This document shows positions 7,634-16,610 of a stretch of DNA of 47,949 nt, piece by piece. The stretch covers positions 1 through 47,949 of the forward strand of contig SUWU01000019.1 in assembly GCA_015061295.1 (NCBI GenBank), given 5' to 3'. The notes under the pieces were generated by a model. That model was not told the DNA's origin and ran no database searches. It was given only the letters and a program-made list of their open reading frames with translations. Numbering within the stretch: position 1 is the stretch's first letter; every line of letters begins with the position of its first letter. Source of the stretch: Lentimicrobiaceae bacterium. Lineage in GTDB: Bacteria > Bacteroidota > Bacteroidia > Bacteroidales > F082. The translations under genes were made by a program, and so were the position numbers.

Positions 7634-9037
7634 TTAAATTGGTGCCACGAGATGAATAAACAATCCCGTCTCACCCATATCATTAATGCCGTATTCAAAA
7701 CGAATAACCTTGTCGTAATATGTCACAAAGTCAATTCCGACACCTGTTCCATAGATAAATCTATTATCGAGGAATGACGATGGATTTCCAGGCATGTTCC
7801 ACGAATAAGCACAATCGAAGAAGATATTGGCATACAAAGCGAGATGTATCTTTCCGAAGCGCTCATTCTTGATAAAGGGGACATACATTGTCGTCGGATT
7901 TAATATTGCAAACTTAAGATTATTCTTCATCAAGGCAAAGTTTGCTGCATCAATTACATATAGGTCATAGGTCCTCACATAATCGTTTTTATATCCAAGT
8001 CCTTGATTTAGAAAATAAGCCACGTCTGAGCCATAAGAGAATTTAGCAGTGACATTGGAAGCCCAATACCAGCGACCTTTTATAGGCTGATACCAGTCGA
8101 ATGTCATTTTACCATAAAAATCATCGGGTGCTGTTTCAAAGACTCCGATTCCATTTTTATGTAACATCATCTCAAGATAATGTCCGTTGAGAGGATAGTT
8201 CTGTTCATCACGAAAGTCGTTTTTAAATGTCAATGACAATGAGATATATTGAAAGCGTGTCTCTCCGAAGACATTGACAAAATCATCATTCAGGGAAGGC
8301 AAGCTATCCGAGAATTTAGTGTCGTTATATTCCATTGCGAGGAACAATCTGTTACGATAACCAAAGCGATAATAAGGTTTCAACATAACATATACAGTCT
8401 GTTTAGCGAACTCATCAGCAACGTTAAAGTATTGCACTTTGTTAGCTTCCGTTGCATAAGCCACTTCCTTGTCACGCTTATATCCTGCACCAAATTCCAA
8501 ACCAAGCGACTGTCTCTTATCAAGATATGGGACATCATATGTGAATCCATAGTTTTGGTTATATCCACCTATCATTGTCAACTTGATAGAATGCTTAAGT
8601 CCGAGAAAGTTTTTATATTCAAGGTCAAAGCCATAACTAAAACGGCTAAAGTCATCGGCTTCATACCATGAGTTAAGGTTTCTATCGGAATATACGAGAT
8701 AAGGATACGGCCAGATATACCAACGCTCTGTCACTTTAACCACAATAGTAACCTTTTCTATTCCATCATATATTGTTTCAATATCAACGAAATTAAACAA
8801 AGTCGTATTCTGAAGATTCTCCTTGCTTATTTTGATTTCTTCATTAAAACGGTTTTCGGATATAGTATCTCCCACAGAGAAAGTCATCTCTCGATATATT
8901 ATAGAAGGTTTGGTAATGTTATTACCTTCTATCACTATTTCATCGACTATCACATACGGAGTAAGATCTTGTTGTGCTACAAGTATTAAGGAGAAGAATG
9001 AAAGAAACAACGACAACAAGATTCTCATACGTAACAT
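7634..9037 (-). CDS. Short Omp85-family outer-membrane protein with one POTRA domain
   Basis: A 467-aa protein. A signal peptide (to ...L-V-A-Q, about residue 22) is followed by a single POTRA-like domain at about 30-105 (V-D-E-I-V-I-E-G-N-N-I-T-K-P-S-I-I...T-I-V-V-K-V-T-E-R-W). A barrel of about 350 residues follows, ending in I-R-F-E-Y-G-I-N-D-M-G-E-T-G-L-F-I-H-L. It resembles BamA/TamA surface antigens but has far fewer POTRA domains. The substrate or partner is unknown. It starts only 1 nt after the rsgA stop codon and is almost certainly co-transcribed with it. A role in envelope assembly or secretion is inferred. Confidence 0.82.
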   Translation of the reverse strand: MLRMRILLSLFLSFFSLILVAQQDLTPYVIVDEIVIEGNNITKPSIIYREMTFSVGDTISENRFNEEIKISKENLQNTTLFNFVDIETIYDGIEKVTIVVKVTERWYIWPYPYLVYSDRNLNSWYEADDFSRFSYGFDLEYKNFLGLKHSIKLTMIGGYNQNYGFTYDVPYLDKRQSLGLEFGAGYKRDKEVAYATEANKVQYFNVADEFAKQTVYVMLKPYYRFGYRNRLFLAMEYNDTKFSDSLPSLNDDFVNVFGETRFQYISLSLTFKNDFRDEQNYPLNGHYLEMMLHKNGIGVFETAPDDFYGKMTFDWYQPIKGRWYWASNVTAKFSYGSDVAYFLNQGLGYKNDYVRTYDLYVIDAANFALMKNNLKFAILNPTTMYVPFIKNERFGKIHLALYANIFFDCAYSWNMPGNPSSFLDNRFIYGTGVGIDFVTYYDKVIRFEYGINDMGETGLFIHLVAPI

Positions 9038-9038
9038 T

Positions 9039-9947
9039 TTATTCTTCCATCATATTACAATAATCTATGTAACGCCATTCAGCGATATCTCCATTTTCCA
9101 CAGCATCTTTTATCGCGCAATGAGGTTCATGCTGATGTGTGCAGTTAGAGAACTTACACTCGTGCATCAGACGTCGCATCTCTGGAAAACGTTGTGCGAG
9201 AGTCTCTTTCTCCATATCATAAAGGCCGAACTCTTTGATACCAGGAGTATCAATGATATAACCTCCGAAGTCGAGAGGGAACATTTGAGAGAAGGTGGTA
9301 GTATGTTTTCCTTTCTCATGCACCTCCGATATTTCTCCCACTCTCACATTAAGGTTAGGATCCAACCTATTCACAAGAGCCGATTTACCGACGCCAGAGT
9401 GTCCAGAGAAGAGGTTCACCTTATCTTTCATTATATCTCTAAGTCTGTCACATTGAAACCCTGTCACAGCAGAAATCATAAACGCTTGATAACCTATCTC
9501 TTCAAAAGTAGATATTAGACTCTCCGCCGCAGAGGTCTGTTCCTCATCGTATAAGTCACACTTGTTAAATACGATAGTCACAGGAATATGATAGGCTTCT
9601 GCCGTCACTAAAAATCTGTCGATGAAACCCGTCGATGTCCTCGGCTGTGCCACCGTCGCCACCAAAATAGCCTGATCGATATTTGCTGCAATGATATGAG
9701 ATGCTTTAGAGAGATTTACCGACTTACGCACAATGACATTATGACGAGGTAATATCTTATTTATGACACATGTATCTTTATTGACTTCTCTTTCATAAAA
9801 CACCTTATCGCCCACCGCTATAGGATTTGTTGTCCTAAGACCGTCGAGACGAATCTTACCTCTTAGGCGACAGAGTGAGACCGTGCCATCAATATCTCGC
9901 ACCTCGTACCAGCTGCCCGTTGACTTAATAACGATTCCTTCTTGCAT
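9039..9947 (-). CDS. rsgA: Ribosome small-subunit biogenesis GTPase RsgA
   Basis: A 302-aa circularly permuted GTPase. An N-terminal OB-fold (about 1-75) precedes the permuted G motifs: N-K-C-D (G4) at 128-131, the P-loop G-H-S-G-V-G-K-S at 182-189, and D-T-P-G (G3) at 233-236. A C-terminal zinc site follows (Cys264, Cys269, His271, Cys277). RsgA acts in late 30S maturation and responds to (p)ppGpp in species where it has been studied. A -7 box lies 18-25 nt upstream of the ATG, giving a very short leader. Confidence 0.96.
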   Translation of the reverse strand: MQEGIVIKSTGSWYEVRDIDGTVSLCRLRGKIRLDGLRTTNPIAVGDKVFYEREVNKDTCVINKILPRHNVIVRKSVNLSKASHIIAANIDQAILVATVAQPRTSTGFIDRFLVTAEAYHIPVTIVFNKCDLYDEEQTSAAESLISTFEEIGYQAFMISAVTGFQCDRLRDIMKDKVNLFSGHSGVGKSALVNRLDPNLNVRVGEISEVHEKGKHTTTFSQMFPLDFGGYIIDTPGIKEFGLYDMEKETLAQRFPEMRRLMHECKFSNCTHQHEPHCAIKDAVENGDIAEWRYIDYCNMMEE

Positions 9948-9964
9948 CTACGCATTATTTTGCG

Positions 9965-9972
9965 CAAAGTTA
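9965..9972 (-). promoter_or_regulatory. -7 box for rsgA
   Basis: On the minus strand it reads TAACTTTG (TAnnTTTG), about 18 nt before the rsgA start codon, so the predicted leader is about 10 nt. Confidence 0.65.
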
Positions 9973-10014
9973 CATTTTTTTCTTTAACATCTTTTCTATA
10001 ATTTTCTTTAACAT

Positions 10015-11115
10015 TCATAATTTTTGATAACGTTTACCAGGCAAAGCCTTTACTATGCCGTCAAATTCGAGGGATAACAATATAGAGGCTATCTTCGATG
10101 ACGACAGTCGCGTCTCCGTGATAATGTCATCTAAGTTCTTTATATCGACATTTTCATAAAGGTTTAATATCATTTTCTCGTCATCGCTGAAGTCTCTGAA
10201 CATCTTCAACTGTTTGGGTATTGTCTTAGTCTGGGTATCCCAGCGCATCACATAACGTATATCATCGGCACTAAGAAGAAGTGTGGCTTTATTGTTTTTG
10301 ATGATGCTATTACATCCTTCGCTGAAGGCATCTCCTATCCTACCAGGAAAAGCGAAGACATCTCTGTCGTAAGAGTTAGCAATATCGACGGTTATAAGAG
10401 CTCCTCCTTTTGAGGCGCTCTCCACTACTATCAGACAGTCTATCATACCTGCTACAATCCTATTTCTTTTAGGAAAATTCTCTCTATCAGGTTGAACACC
10501 ACTGATATTCTCGGTCAAAAGGCAGCCTCCTTGTTCCACGATTCTCTTCGCCAGTTTAGCATTTACTGCAGGATAAATGGTCTGAAATCCGTGAGCTAAG
10601 ACTGCCACCGTTTTTAACTCGTTGTTCAAAGCCGCCTTATGCGCACAAGTATCAACACCATACGCCAAACCACTGACAACCATAACATCGTCACTACTAA
10701 GTTCTTTTATAATATTATCGGAAAGGTAGCGACCATAATCCGTCACATTACGAGTACCGACAACACCAATAACTTTTGCAACATTCAAGTCGGTTTCTCC
10801 TTTACAATATATTATCACAGGACTATCGTAACAATGCTTGAGCCTTTTGGGATAATCGTGATTGAGATAATATAATATCTTAATCTTATTCTTCTCTACA
10901 AAACACAGTTCCTTCTCCGCCCTACTAAGAGAATCTTGCGACACTATACTCTCAATCGAACGCTCCGCTATACCTGGTATCTTCGCAAGATTTTTTCTCT
11001 TCTCACGAAAGACAGCCTCTGCCCCACCACAATAAGCCACCAACTTCTTAGCATTGACATCTCCAATTCCTGGTATCAACGTCAAAGCTATCTCATAAAA
11101 TAAAAGATTATCCAT
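10015..11115 (-). CDS. dprA: DNA-processing protein DprA
   Basis: About 366 aa from the ATG at 11115. The frame stays open to 11184, but the -7 box at 11159-11152 lies inside that extension, so the shorter start is chosen. The N-terminus has a helix-hairpin-helix (L-I-P-G-I-G-D-V-N-A-K-K-L). The Rossmann-like DprA core includes V-G-T-R-N-V-T-D-Y-G, V-V-S-G-L-A-Y-G-V-D-T, P-K-R-N-R-I-V-A-G and F-A-F-P-G-R. A C-terminal winged-helix segment (about the last 65 residues) completes the protein. DprA binds incoming single-stranded DNA and loads RecA during transformation. No other competence gene is present here. Confidence 0.95.
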   Translation of the reverse strand: MDNLLFYEIALTLIPGIGDVNAKKLVAYCGGAEAVFREKRKNLAKIPGIAERSIESIVSQDSLSRAEKELCFVEKNKIKILYYLNHDYPKRLKHCYDSPVIIYCKGETDLNVAKVIGVVGTRNVTDYGRYLSDNIIKELSSDDVMVVSGLAYGVDTCAHKAALNNELKTVAVLAHGFQTIYPAVNAKLAKRIVEQGGCLLTENISGVQPDRENFPKRNRIVAGMIDCLIVVESASKGGALITVDIANSYDRDVFAFPGRIGDAFSEGCNSIIKNNKATLLLSADDIRYVMRWDTQTKTIPKQLKMFRDFSDDEKMILNLYENVDIKNLDDIITETRLSSSKIASILLSLEFDGIVKALPGKRYQKL

Positions 11116-11151
11116 TTTAACATCAAGGTTTATAATTTTGGATTTAGATTG

Positions 11152-11159
11152 CAAATATA
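11152..11159 (-). promoter_or_regulatory. -7 box for dprA
   Basis: On the minus strand it reads TATATTTG, 37 nt upstream of the chosen dprA ATG. A TTG on the minus strand at 11184-11182 is 22 nt further upstream, close to the expected -33 position. Confidence 0.6.
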
Positions 11160-11228
11160 CAACTTTTATTTTATTATATATCAATAATTTACGTTAATTA
11201 TTTTTAACATTTAAATATAATTCTGTCT

Positions 11229-11305
11229 CCAAGTCTCCAAGTCGTCAAGTGTGTTATATCAGAGTCATCGTCATTGTCATTGTCATTGTCATTGTCATCA
11301 TCATT
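11229..11305. repeat. Octamer and hexamer arrays between dprA and the glycosyltransferase gene
   Basis: Two arrays share the divergent spacer. At 11229-11252 there are three octamers (CCAAGTCT, CCAAGTCG, TCAAGTGT). At 11264-11305 there are seven hexamers of GTCATT type (GTCATC, four GTCATT, GTCATC, ATCATT). The hexamers end about 20 nt before the -7 box of the rightward gene and can supply its TTG element. Confidence 0.9.
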
Positions 11306-11333
11306 GTCTTGTTGACTTAAATTATTATCTTTG
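11304..11333 (+). promoter_or_regulatory. Promoter of the 11349 glycosyltransferase gene
   Basis: TTG at 11304-11306, a 19-nt spacer, then TATCTTTG at 11326-11333. Transcription should start near 11340, only about 10 nt before the TTG start codon. The TTG element comes from the end of the hexamer array. Confidence 0.75.
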
Positions 11334-11348
11334 CAAAAAAAATAAAAT

Positions 11349-12449
11349 TTGAGAAAGAATATCTTGATATGTCCGTTGAATTGGGGATTAGGTCACGCCA
11401 CACGATGTGTACCTATAGTAAGAGGTTTATTGGAGTTAGGACACAATGTCATCATAGCAGCAGACAAAGCTCCATTGTCATTTCTTCAAAAAGAATTTCC
11501 CAATCTTGAATTTATCAGGCTTCCAGGTTTTGAACCAACATACAGCAAAGGCAACTCTCAAGTTTTCAAGTTATTAAAATCTATACCTGGTGCCATCATC
11601 GATTTCAAGAGAGAACATAAAGCTCTTGAGAAAATCGTCAAAGATCATAACATCGACATTGTAATCTCCGACAACAGATTCGGATGCTGGAGCAAGAATG
11701 TTTATTCTGTGTATATCACGCATCAGCTCAACATACAGGTACCGAGATTTTTCAGATGGACGCAGCCTATCATCAACAAGATACACCATTCTTATATAAA
11801 GCATTACAACGAGTTATGGGTTCCTGATATAAGTTCATCACCATCTTTAGCTGGCGAGCTTTCGCATAACTCAAAGGTAAAAGTAAAAACTCATTATATA
11901 GGATTTCTCAGCCGTTTCACTTCCGAAGCGCAAGAACGTGAGAAAGAAATAGATTATCTCGTGATATTGTCAGGTCCTGAGCCTCAACGTACTATCTTAG
12001 AGAACATCGTAATCAGGCAATCATGCGATGTTGAAGGAAAGATTGTTGTATTGAGAGCTAAGCCCAACGACACAGAACTTCCTTGCGACCTTCCTCAAAA
12101 CGTGACTTTCTACAATCATGCCGACGACGCTTTCTTTGTAGAATTAGTTGAGAAATCGAAGAATATAATATGTAGAGGAGGCTATTCTTCGTTGATGGAT
12201 TTGATACGTCTAAACAGAAACGCTTTTCTTATTCCAACTCCTGGACAGACAGAGCAAGAGTATCTCGCTGATTATCTCAGTAGAAAAGGATTATTTAACA
12301 GCTGCAAGCAAAAAGATTTTACTTTCGACAAAGTCATCATTCCTGAAACTAAAATCAAAGATTGTTTTGCAATAAAATCTCAGAATGAGATAAAGATTTT
12401 TTTAGAGGAATGGATTATTAATAAAAATAATATCTTTGCAAAAAATTAA
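11349..12449 (+). CDS. MurG-like glycosyltransferase (GT28-type fold)
   Basis: A 366-aa GT-B glycosyltransferase-like protein. The N-terminus (I-L-I-C-P-L-N-W-G-L-G-H-A-T-R-C) has the G-x-G-H loop used by MurG and UDP-glucuronosyltransferase-type enzymes. The C-terminal half has the donor-site segment I-C-R-G-G-Y-S-S-L-M-D followed by P-T-P-G-Q-T-E-Q-E-Y-L-A (about 279-310). Donor and acceptor are not evident; a cell-envelope sugar transfer is inferred. The start must be TTG at 11349, because an in-frame stop lies at 11343-11345 and no in-frame ATG occurs in the conserved N-terminus. The lgt promoter lies within the last codons of this gene. Confidence 0.85.
   Translation: MRKNILICPLNWGLGHATRCVPIVRGLLELGHNVIIAADKAPLSFLQKEFPNLEFIRLPGFEPTYSKGNSQVFKLLKSIPGAIIDFKREHKALEKIVKDHNIDIVISDNRFGCWSKNVYSVYITHQLNIQVPRFFRWTQPIINKIHHSYIKHYNELWVPDISSSPSLAGELSHNSKVKVKTHYIGFLSRFTSEAQEREKEIDYLVILSGPEPQRTILENIVIRQSCDVEGKIVVLRAKPNDTELPCDLPQNVTFYNHADDAFFVELVEKSKNIICRGGYSSLMDLIRLNRNAFLIPTPGQTEQEYLADYLSRKGLFNSCKQKDFTFDKVIIPETKIKDCFAIKSQNEIKIFLEEWIINKNNIFAKN
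12431..12438 (+). promoter_or_regulatory. -7 box for lgt inside the preceding gene
   Basis: TATCTTTG lies in the final coding triplets of the glycosyltransferase gene (stop at 12447-12449) and 20 nt before the lgt ATG. It could give lgt its own short-leader transcript. The region 20 nt upstream is T-rich but has no TTG. Confidence 0.55.
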
Positions 12450-12457
12450 AAAATACT

Positions 12458-13288
12458 ATGATATTAAACTACATTGTATGGGACGTTGATCCCTTTATTT
12501 TTCACCTCCCCGATTTCTTGGGAGGGCGACCTATAGCATGGTATGGACTGCTTTGGGCGATGGTCTTCATCGTTGGATATTACATCATGAAGAAAGTATA
12601 TAAGAAAGAAGGTCTCGACGACGACAAACTCGATAAGTTATTAATGTATATGCTGATATTCACCATCGTCGGTGCGAGATTAGGACATTGTCTCTTCTAT
12701 GAGCCAGAATACTACTTATCGAATCCTATTAAGTTTCTGTATGTATGGGAAGGCGGACTCGCAAGTCATGGCGGTGCCATTGGAATATTGATAGGACTTT
12801 ACATCTATTCCAAGAAAATAGACAAACCTTTTTTATGGATCATGGATAGAATCGTCATTCCTGTTGCCATAGGCGGCGCCTTCATTCGCACAGGCAACCT
12901 CATGAACTCTGAGATTTATGGCGAGTCTACAACTTTACCATGGGGCTTCAAGTTCGTGAGAGACTTCCCAGTCGGAATGCCTTTAGACGAGATACCAGCA
13001 TGTCACCCAACACAGATATACGAGGCTCTATTCTGCATCGCTGTCTTCATATACCTTTTGTATGCCTACTTCAAACAAGATATAGCCGACAAACGTCCAG
13101 GCTTCATGTTCAGCATCTTCCTGATAGTAGTCTTCGGCTCGAGAATATTGATAGAGTTTATCAAAAACCCTCAAGTTGATTTTGAGCAGAACATGACATT
13201 AGATATGGGACAATGGCTCAGCATCCCGTTCCTGATAGCAGGCATCTGGCTGCTAATAAGAAGCTTCAAGAAACAAAAAAAGTCGTAG
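12458..13288 (+). CDS. lgt: Prolipoprotein diacylglyceryl transferase
   Basis: A 276-aa inner-membrane enzyme with about seven hydrophobic segments. It transfers diacylglycerol from phosphatidylglycerol to the lipobox cysteine of prolipoproteins. Visible family motifs are R-P-I-A-W-Y-G-L-L at 24-32, G-G-L-A-S-H-G-G-A-I-G at 99-109 with the key His104, and R-T-G-N-L-M-N-S-E-I-Y-G at 144-155, containing the Lgt signature arginine (Arg144). H-P-T-Q-I-Y-E-A follows near 186. Length is normal. The window encodes several lipoproteins that depend on it. The stop codon sits inside the terminator stem. Confidence 0.96.
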   Translation: MILNYIVWDVDPFIFHLPDFLGGRPIAWYGLLWAMVFIVGYYIMKKVYKKEGLDDDKLDKLLMYMLIFTIVGARLGHCLFYEPEYYLSNPIKFLYVWEGGLASHGGAIGILIGLYIYSKKIDKPFLWIMDRIVIPVAIGGAFIRTGNLMNSEIYGESTTLPWGFKFVRDFPVGMPLDEIPACHPTQIYEALFCIAVFIYLLYAYFKQDIADKRPGFMFSIFLIVVFGSRILIEFIKNPQVDFEQNMTLDMGQWLSIPFLIAGIWLLIRSFKKQKKS

Positions 13289-13306
13289 TTAACTACGACT
13301 TTTTTT
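13275..13306. terminator. Bidirectional terminator between lgt and the DUF2723 gene
   Basis: A perfect 20-nt palindrome, AGTCGTAGTTAACTACGACT (13281-13300), is flanked by an A-tract on the left and a T-tract on the right, so it can end transcription from both convergent genes. The lgt stop codon TAG (13286-13288) lies within the left arm. Confidence 0.92.
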
Positions 13307-13317
13307 ATATCAACATT

Positions 13318-16300
13318 TTACTGTAATAACGGCAAGAACTTAGAGAAATACTCATCGAGGACTTTCTCAAACTGCATTCCTAATTCGATGCGTTTGTTTC
13401 TATCTGCCGCATTAGACATCTCGTTTATTACAGCGAGATTATCACGTATATCTTCCACATAATAATTAGCGAATCTACCGTCAAGCTCTGAATAATAGCG
13501 AAGATTATCTACAGCATTATCCACTATCTGACGTGCCAATGCGTCGCCTTTCTCTGTTGCACCTGCCTTATAATAAATATCAGGATACATCAGCATATAA
13601 TAGTCATAAGGCAGTTTCTCATCTGGGAAAAACTCCAAGCATCTGTCTATGACAGCCACAGCGGAGTCGTTTTGGTTACGTTTCTGTAGAGCTTGAGCGA
13701 GACGCATATATGCCTGTTTTACAAACAACACATTACGACGGCTCTCTGGATCGACAGCTACGCCTTCAGCATTAAGGTTACCCCAGCGAATATCATCTGC
13801 CATGAGCAACTCATAAGAACCATCTATATAAATACCGCCAGCTCCTTTGATATAATCTGGTGCCACGACAGGCATGAAACGATGAGCAAGACCTTCTTGA
13901 TGCAGATATTTATCTATGCCTAAGACATTCTGAATATCGCTAAGACTTGTAAAGTAAACGACACGCTCCCAATTGTTGGTAGCCATAAAGTCGAGAAGCA
14001 TCAAATCATTTTTATATAGATAATTGATATTGTCTGGTATCTTCCACACTATCTCATCAACGATCTTATCTTTCATGCTCTCAGGTACTATGCCATTACG
14101 CACCACAGCCTCTTTATCGACAGTAATCTTAAGATTTCTCGCAGGAAGATAGTTAATCATCTCACCCGACATCAGAGGCAGCTTTGTCTTTGGACTATCA
14201 CTCTTGATAAACTCGATAGCATCTTTAAGTTCTATGGTGCCTCTAAATCTCTCTTGTATGTATATAGGCTCGTTGACACCATTTTCATATTGTTCGTATG
14301 TAAGTGTCAAAGGCATCTTATCCGACTCATATTGTTTACGAGCCATCTGATGCACATACCAATATCCTGATGAAAGCATGTAATTACATACACGCACATC
14401 GGTGCGATAGCCTTCCACTTCTTGAACATACCACAACGGGAAAGTATCGTTATCACCACGTGTAAATATTATAGCATTTTCTGGAAGGTTTTTAAGGTAG
14501 TTCTTACCCCAATCGAGAGCAGATGTCTTACCTGAACGATTGTGACTCTCCCAACCAGAAGCAGCCATCACCGTTGGGACAGAGAGACATAACACCAAAG
14601 CCACCACAGCAACAGCCATCTTATTCTTGATAACTTTCTCGAGCAATTCAGCCACAGCAAGAACGCCGATGCCAATCCAGATACAGAAAGCATAGAACGA
14701 TCCTGCGTAAGCATAGTCACGTTCTCTTGGCTGATAAGGAGTTTGATTTAAATATATCACAATGGCAAGACCTGTCATGAAGAACAAGAGGAACGTCACC
14801 CACGAGTTTTTAGCATCACGTTTCAGGTGATAGAAGAGACCTATCAATCCGAGTATCAGAGGCAAGAAATAAAACTCTGTATGTCCTGAATTTGTCATCG
14901 ACTTTGGAAGGTTATCTTGTCTGCCAAGACGAGCATTATCAATAAAGTCTATACCACTAACCCAGTTACCATTCTGCAACTCACCATGTCCCTGAATGTC
15001 ATTCTGACGACCAACGAAATTCCACATAAAGTAGCGCCAATACATATGATTACATTGATAGCCTATAAAGTATTTTAGGTTCTGCATAAAAGTAGGACGC
15101 ATCACCATCTCTGTGCTTCCATCGGCTTTTTTCATAGATACAGGCACCATCTTCGATTTATCTATATACTGATTATAGGTGTTCACGTATGACGACTTTG
15201 TTCCGTTCCACATACGAGGGAATATCGTCATAACATTATCATCATATACAGGTTCTGTTCCTTCTCTCTTATCTGTTATGATATATTTACCACTCTCTTC
15301 ATCTCTCACATAAACAGGAGTTCCGTCATTAGCGGCGCTTGGTTTTGCCATATAATACGGACCGTAGAGAAGAGGCCAGCTACCATATTGCTCACGCTTC
15401 AGATATGAAAGCATCGACACTGCCTCACTCGGATCGTTCTCATTGATAGGTGTGTTTGCATTAGCTCTGATGACAAGCATAAAGAATGAAGAATAACCTA
15501 TCAATATAAACATCAAACAAACGATAGCTGTATTAAGGATGACCTTCTTATATTTATTTGTGAAATAAATTCCCAACACTATCAGTGCGATAAGAAGCAA
15601 GAAATATACGACGGTGCCAAGGTTGAAAGGAGCTCCTAATGTATTGACAAAGAAAAGCTCAAATTTACCACATAGCGACACCACAGCAGGAATGAGTATT
15701 ACCTGAATAAAACCGACTAAAGCCACCGATATAACGCCAGCGAGGAAGAATCCTTTAAACGTGATTTTTTTGTATTTCTTAAAATAAACGACATAAACAA
15801 CGGCTGGGATACACAAGAGGTTTAAGAGGTGAACACCAACAGAAAGGCCTATCAGATAAGCTATAAATATTATCCATCTATAGTTGTAAGGCTCATCTGC
15901 CACTTGTTCCCATTTCAATATAGCCCAGAATGTTATGGCTGTGAATAACGATGACATAGCATAAACCTCACCTTCCACTGCAGAGAACCAGAAGGTATCG
16001 GAGAAAGTGTAAGCTAACGCGCCGACAACACCTGTAGCTATGACTACTATCTTATTGTATAAAGGAGCATCTTCGCCTTCTTTCATCCATATCTTTCTTG
16101 TCAGAAGAGTGATGGTCCAGAATAAGAATAAAATTGTGAAACTGCTACATAAAGCCGACATCGCATTTATCATAAGAGCGACTTTAGTGACATCACCGAA
16201 GGCAAAGAGAGAGAAAAATCTTCCTATCATCTGGAAGAGAGGAGCTCCTGGCGGATGCCCTACTTGTAATTTATAAGCTGTCGAGATATACTCACCACAG

Positions 16301-16401
16301 TCCCACCAACTGACGGTATGCTCTAACGTCAGGAAATAAACGATGGTAGCAATAAGGAAAACAAACCACCCCGTAATGTTATTTAACTTCTTGAAACTCA
16401 T
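13318..16401 (-). CDS. DUF2723 (GT117-type) membrane glycosyltransferase
   Basis: A 1027-aa protein. The N-terminal half (to about residue 630) has a dozen or so hydrophobic segments and an opening with acidic and aromatic residues (S-W-W-D-C-G-E-Y-I-S-T-A-Y-K-L-Q-V-G-H-P-P-G-A-P), as in DUF2723 proteins. The remaining 400 residues are soluble and include T-R-G-D-N-D-T-F-P-L-W-Y and a TPR-like tail. The family is related to protein O-mannosyltransferases and is near-universal in Bacteroidota. Lipid-linked sugar transfer at the periplasmic face is the family-level inference; the target is unknown. A -7 box lies at 16460-16453, and a bidirectional terminator follows the gene. Confidence 0.88.
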   Translation of the reverse strand: MSFKKLNNITGWFVFLIATIVYFLTLEHTVSWWDCGEYISTAYKLQVGHPPGAPLFQMIGRFFSLFAFGDVTKVALMINAMSALCSSFTILFLFWTITLLTRKIWMKEGEDAPLYNKIVVIATGVVGALAYTFSDTFWFSAVEGEVYAMSSLFTAITFWAILKWEQVADEPYNYRWIIFIAYLIGLSVGVHLLNLLCIPAVVYVVYFKKYKKITFKGFFLAGVISVALVGFIQVILIPAVVSLCGKFELFFVNTLGAPFNLGTVVYFLLLIALIVLGIYFTNKYKKVILNTAIVCLMFILIGYSSFFMLVIRANANTPINENDPSEAVSMLSYLKREQYGSWPLLYGPYYMAKPSAANDGTPVYVRDEESGKYIITDKREGTEPVYDDNVMTIFPRMWNGTKSSYVNTYNQYIDKSKMVPVSMKKADGSTEMVMRPTFMQNLKYFIGYQCNHMYWRYFMWNFVGRQNDIQGHGELQNGNWVSGIDFIDNARLGRQDNLPKSMTNSGHTEFYFLPLILGLIGLFYHLKRDAKNSWVTFLLFFMTGLAIVIYLNQTPYQPRERDYAYAGSFYAFCIWIGIGVLAVAELLEKVIKNKMAVAVVALVLCLSVPTVMAASGWESHNRSGKTSALDWGKNYLKNLPENAIIFTRGDNDTFPLWYVQEVEGYRTDVRVCNYMLSSGYWYVHQMARKQYESDKMPLTLTYEQYENGVNEPIYIQERFRGTIELKDAIEFIKSDSPKTKLPLMSGEMINYLPARNLKITVDKEAVVRNGIVPESMKDKIVDEIVWKIPDNINYLYKNDLMLLDFMATNNWERVVYFTSLSDIQNVLGIDKYLHQEGLAHRFMPVVAPDYIKGAGGIYIDGSYELLMADDIRWGNLNAEGVAVDPESRRNVLFVKQAYMRLAQALQKRNQNDSAVAVIDRCLEFFPDEKLPYDYYMLMYPDIYYKAGATEKGDALARQIVDNAVDNLRYYSELDGRFANYYVEDIRDNLAVINEMSNAADRNKRIELGMQFEKVLDEYFSKFLPLLQ

Positions 16402-16452
16402 TTGTATTTTATTTAATTTTTATCTTCATTCATATTAATAATACACAATTTG

Positions 16453-16460
16453 CAAAGATA
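16453..16460 (-). promoter_or_regulatory. -7 box for the DUF2723 gene
   Basis: On the minus strand it reads TATCTTTG, 52 nt upstream of the ATG. The leader is very AT-rich. No clear TTG at -33. Confidence 0.6.
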
Positions 16461-16551
16461 AGATATAATTCATATATTTATAGTGCTTAATGTATAATTT
16501 TTTATCAATTAATTCTGATTACAAAAAATCTTAAAAAAAATATTTTTTTTG

Positions 16552-16581
16552 TTGCATGTATTAAAAAAAGTTGTATTTTTG
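16552..16581 (+). promoter_or_regulatory. Promoter of tRNA-Gln
   Basis: TTG at 16552-16554, a 19-nt spacer, then TATTTTTG at 16574-16581, about 30 nt before the mature tRNA. It is probably also the main promoter for the rimP operon, since no other -7 box was found between the tRNA and rimP. Confidence 0.7.
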
Positions 16582-16610
16582 CACCCACATTCAAGATACG
16601 AAATAATGAT

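Noticed and set aside
8823..9518. 231-codon frame on the plus strand
   Set aside because: It lies antisense across the Omp85 gene and rsgA, both well supported, and shows no protein-like features.
11116..11184. N-terminal extension of DprA
   Set aside because: The extension contains the -7 box of the gene itself and adds residues not expected before the helix-hairpin-helix domain.
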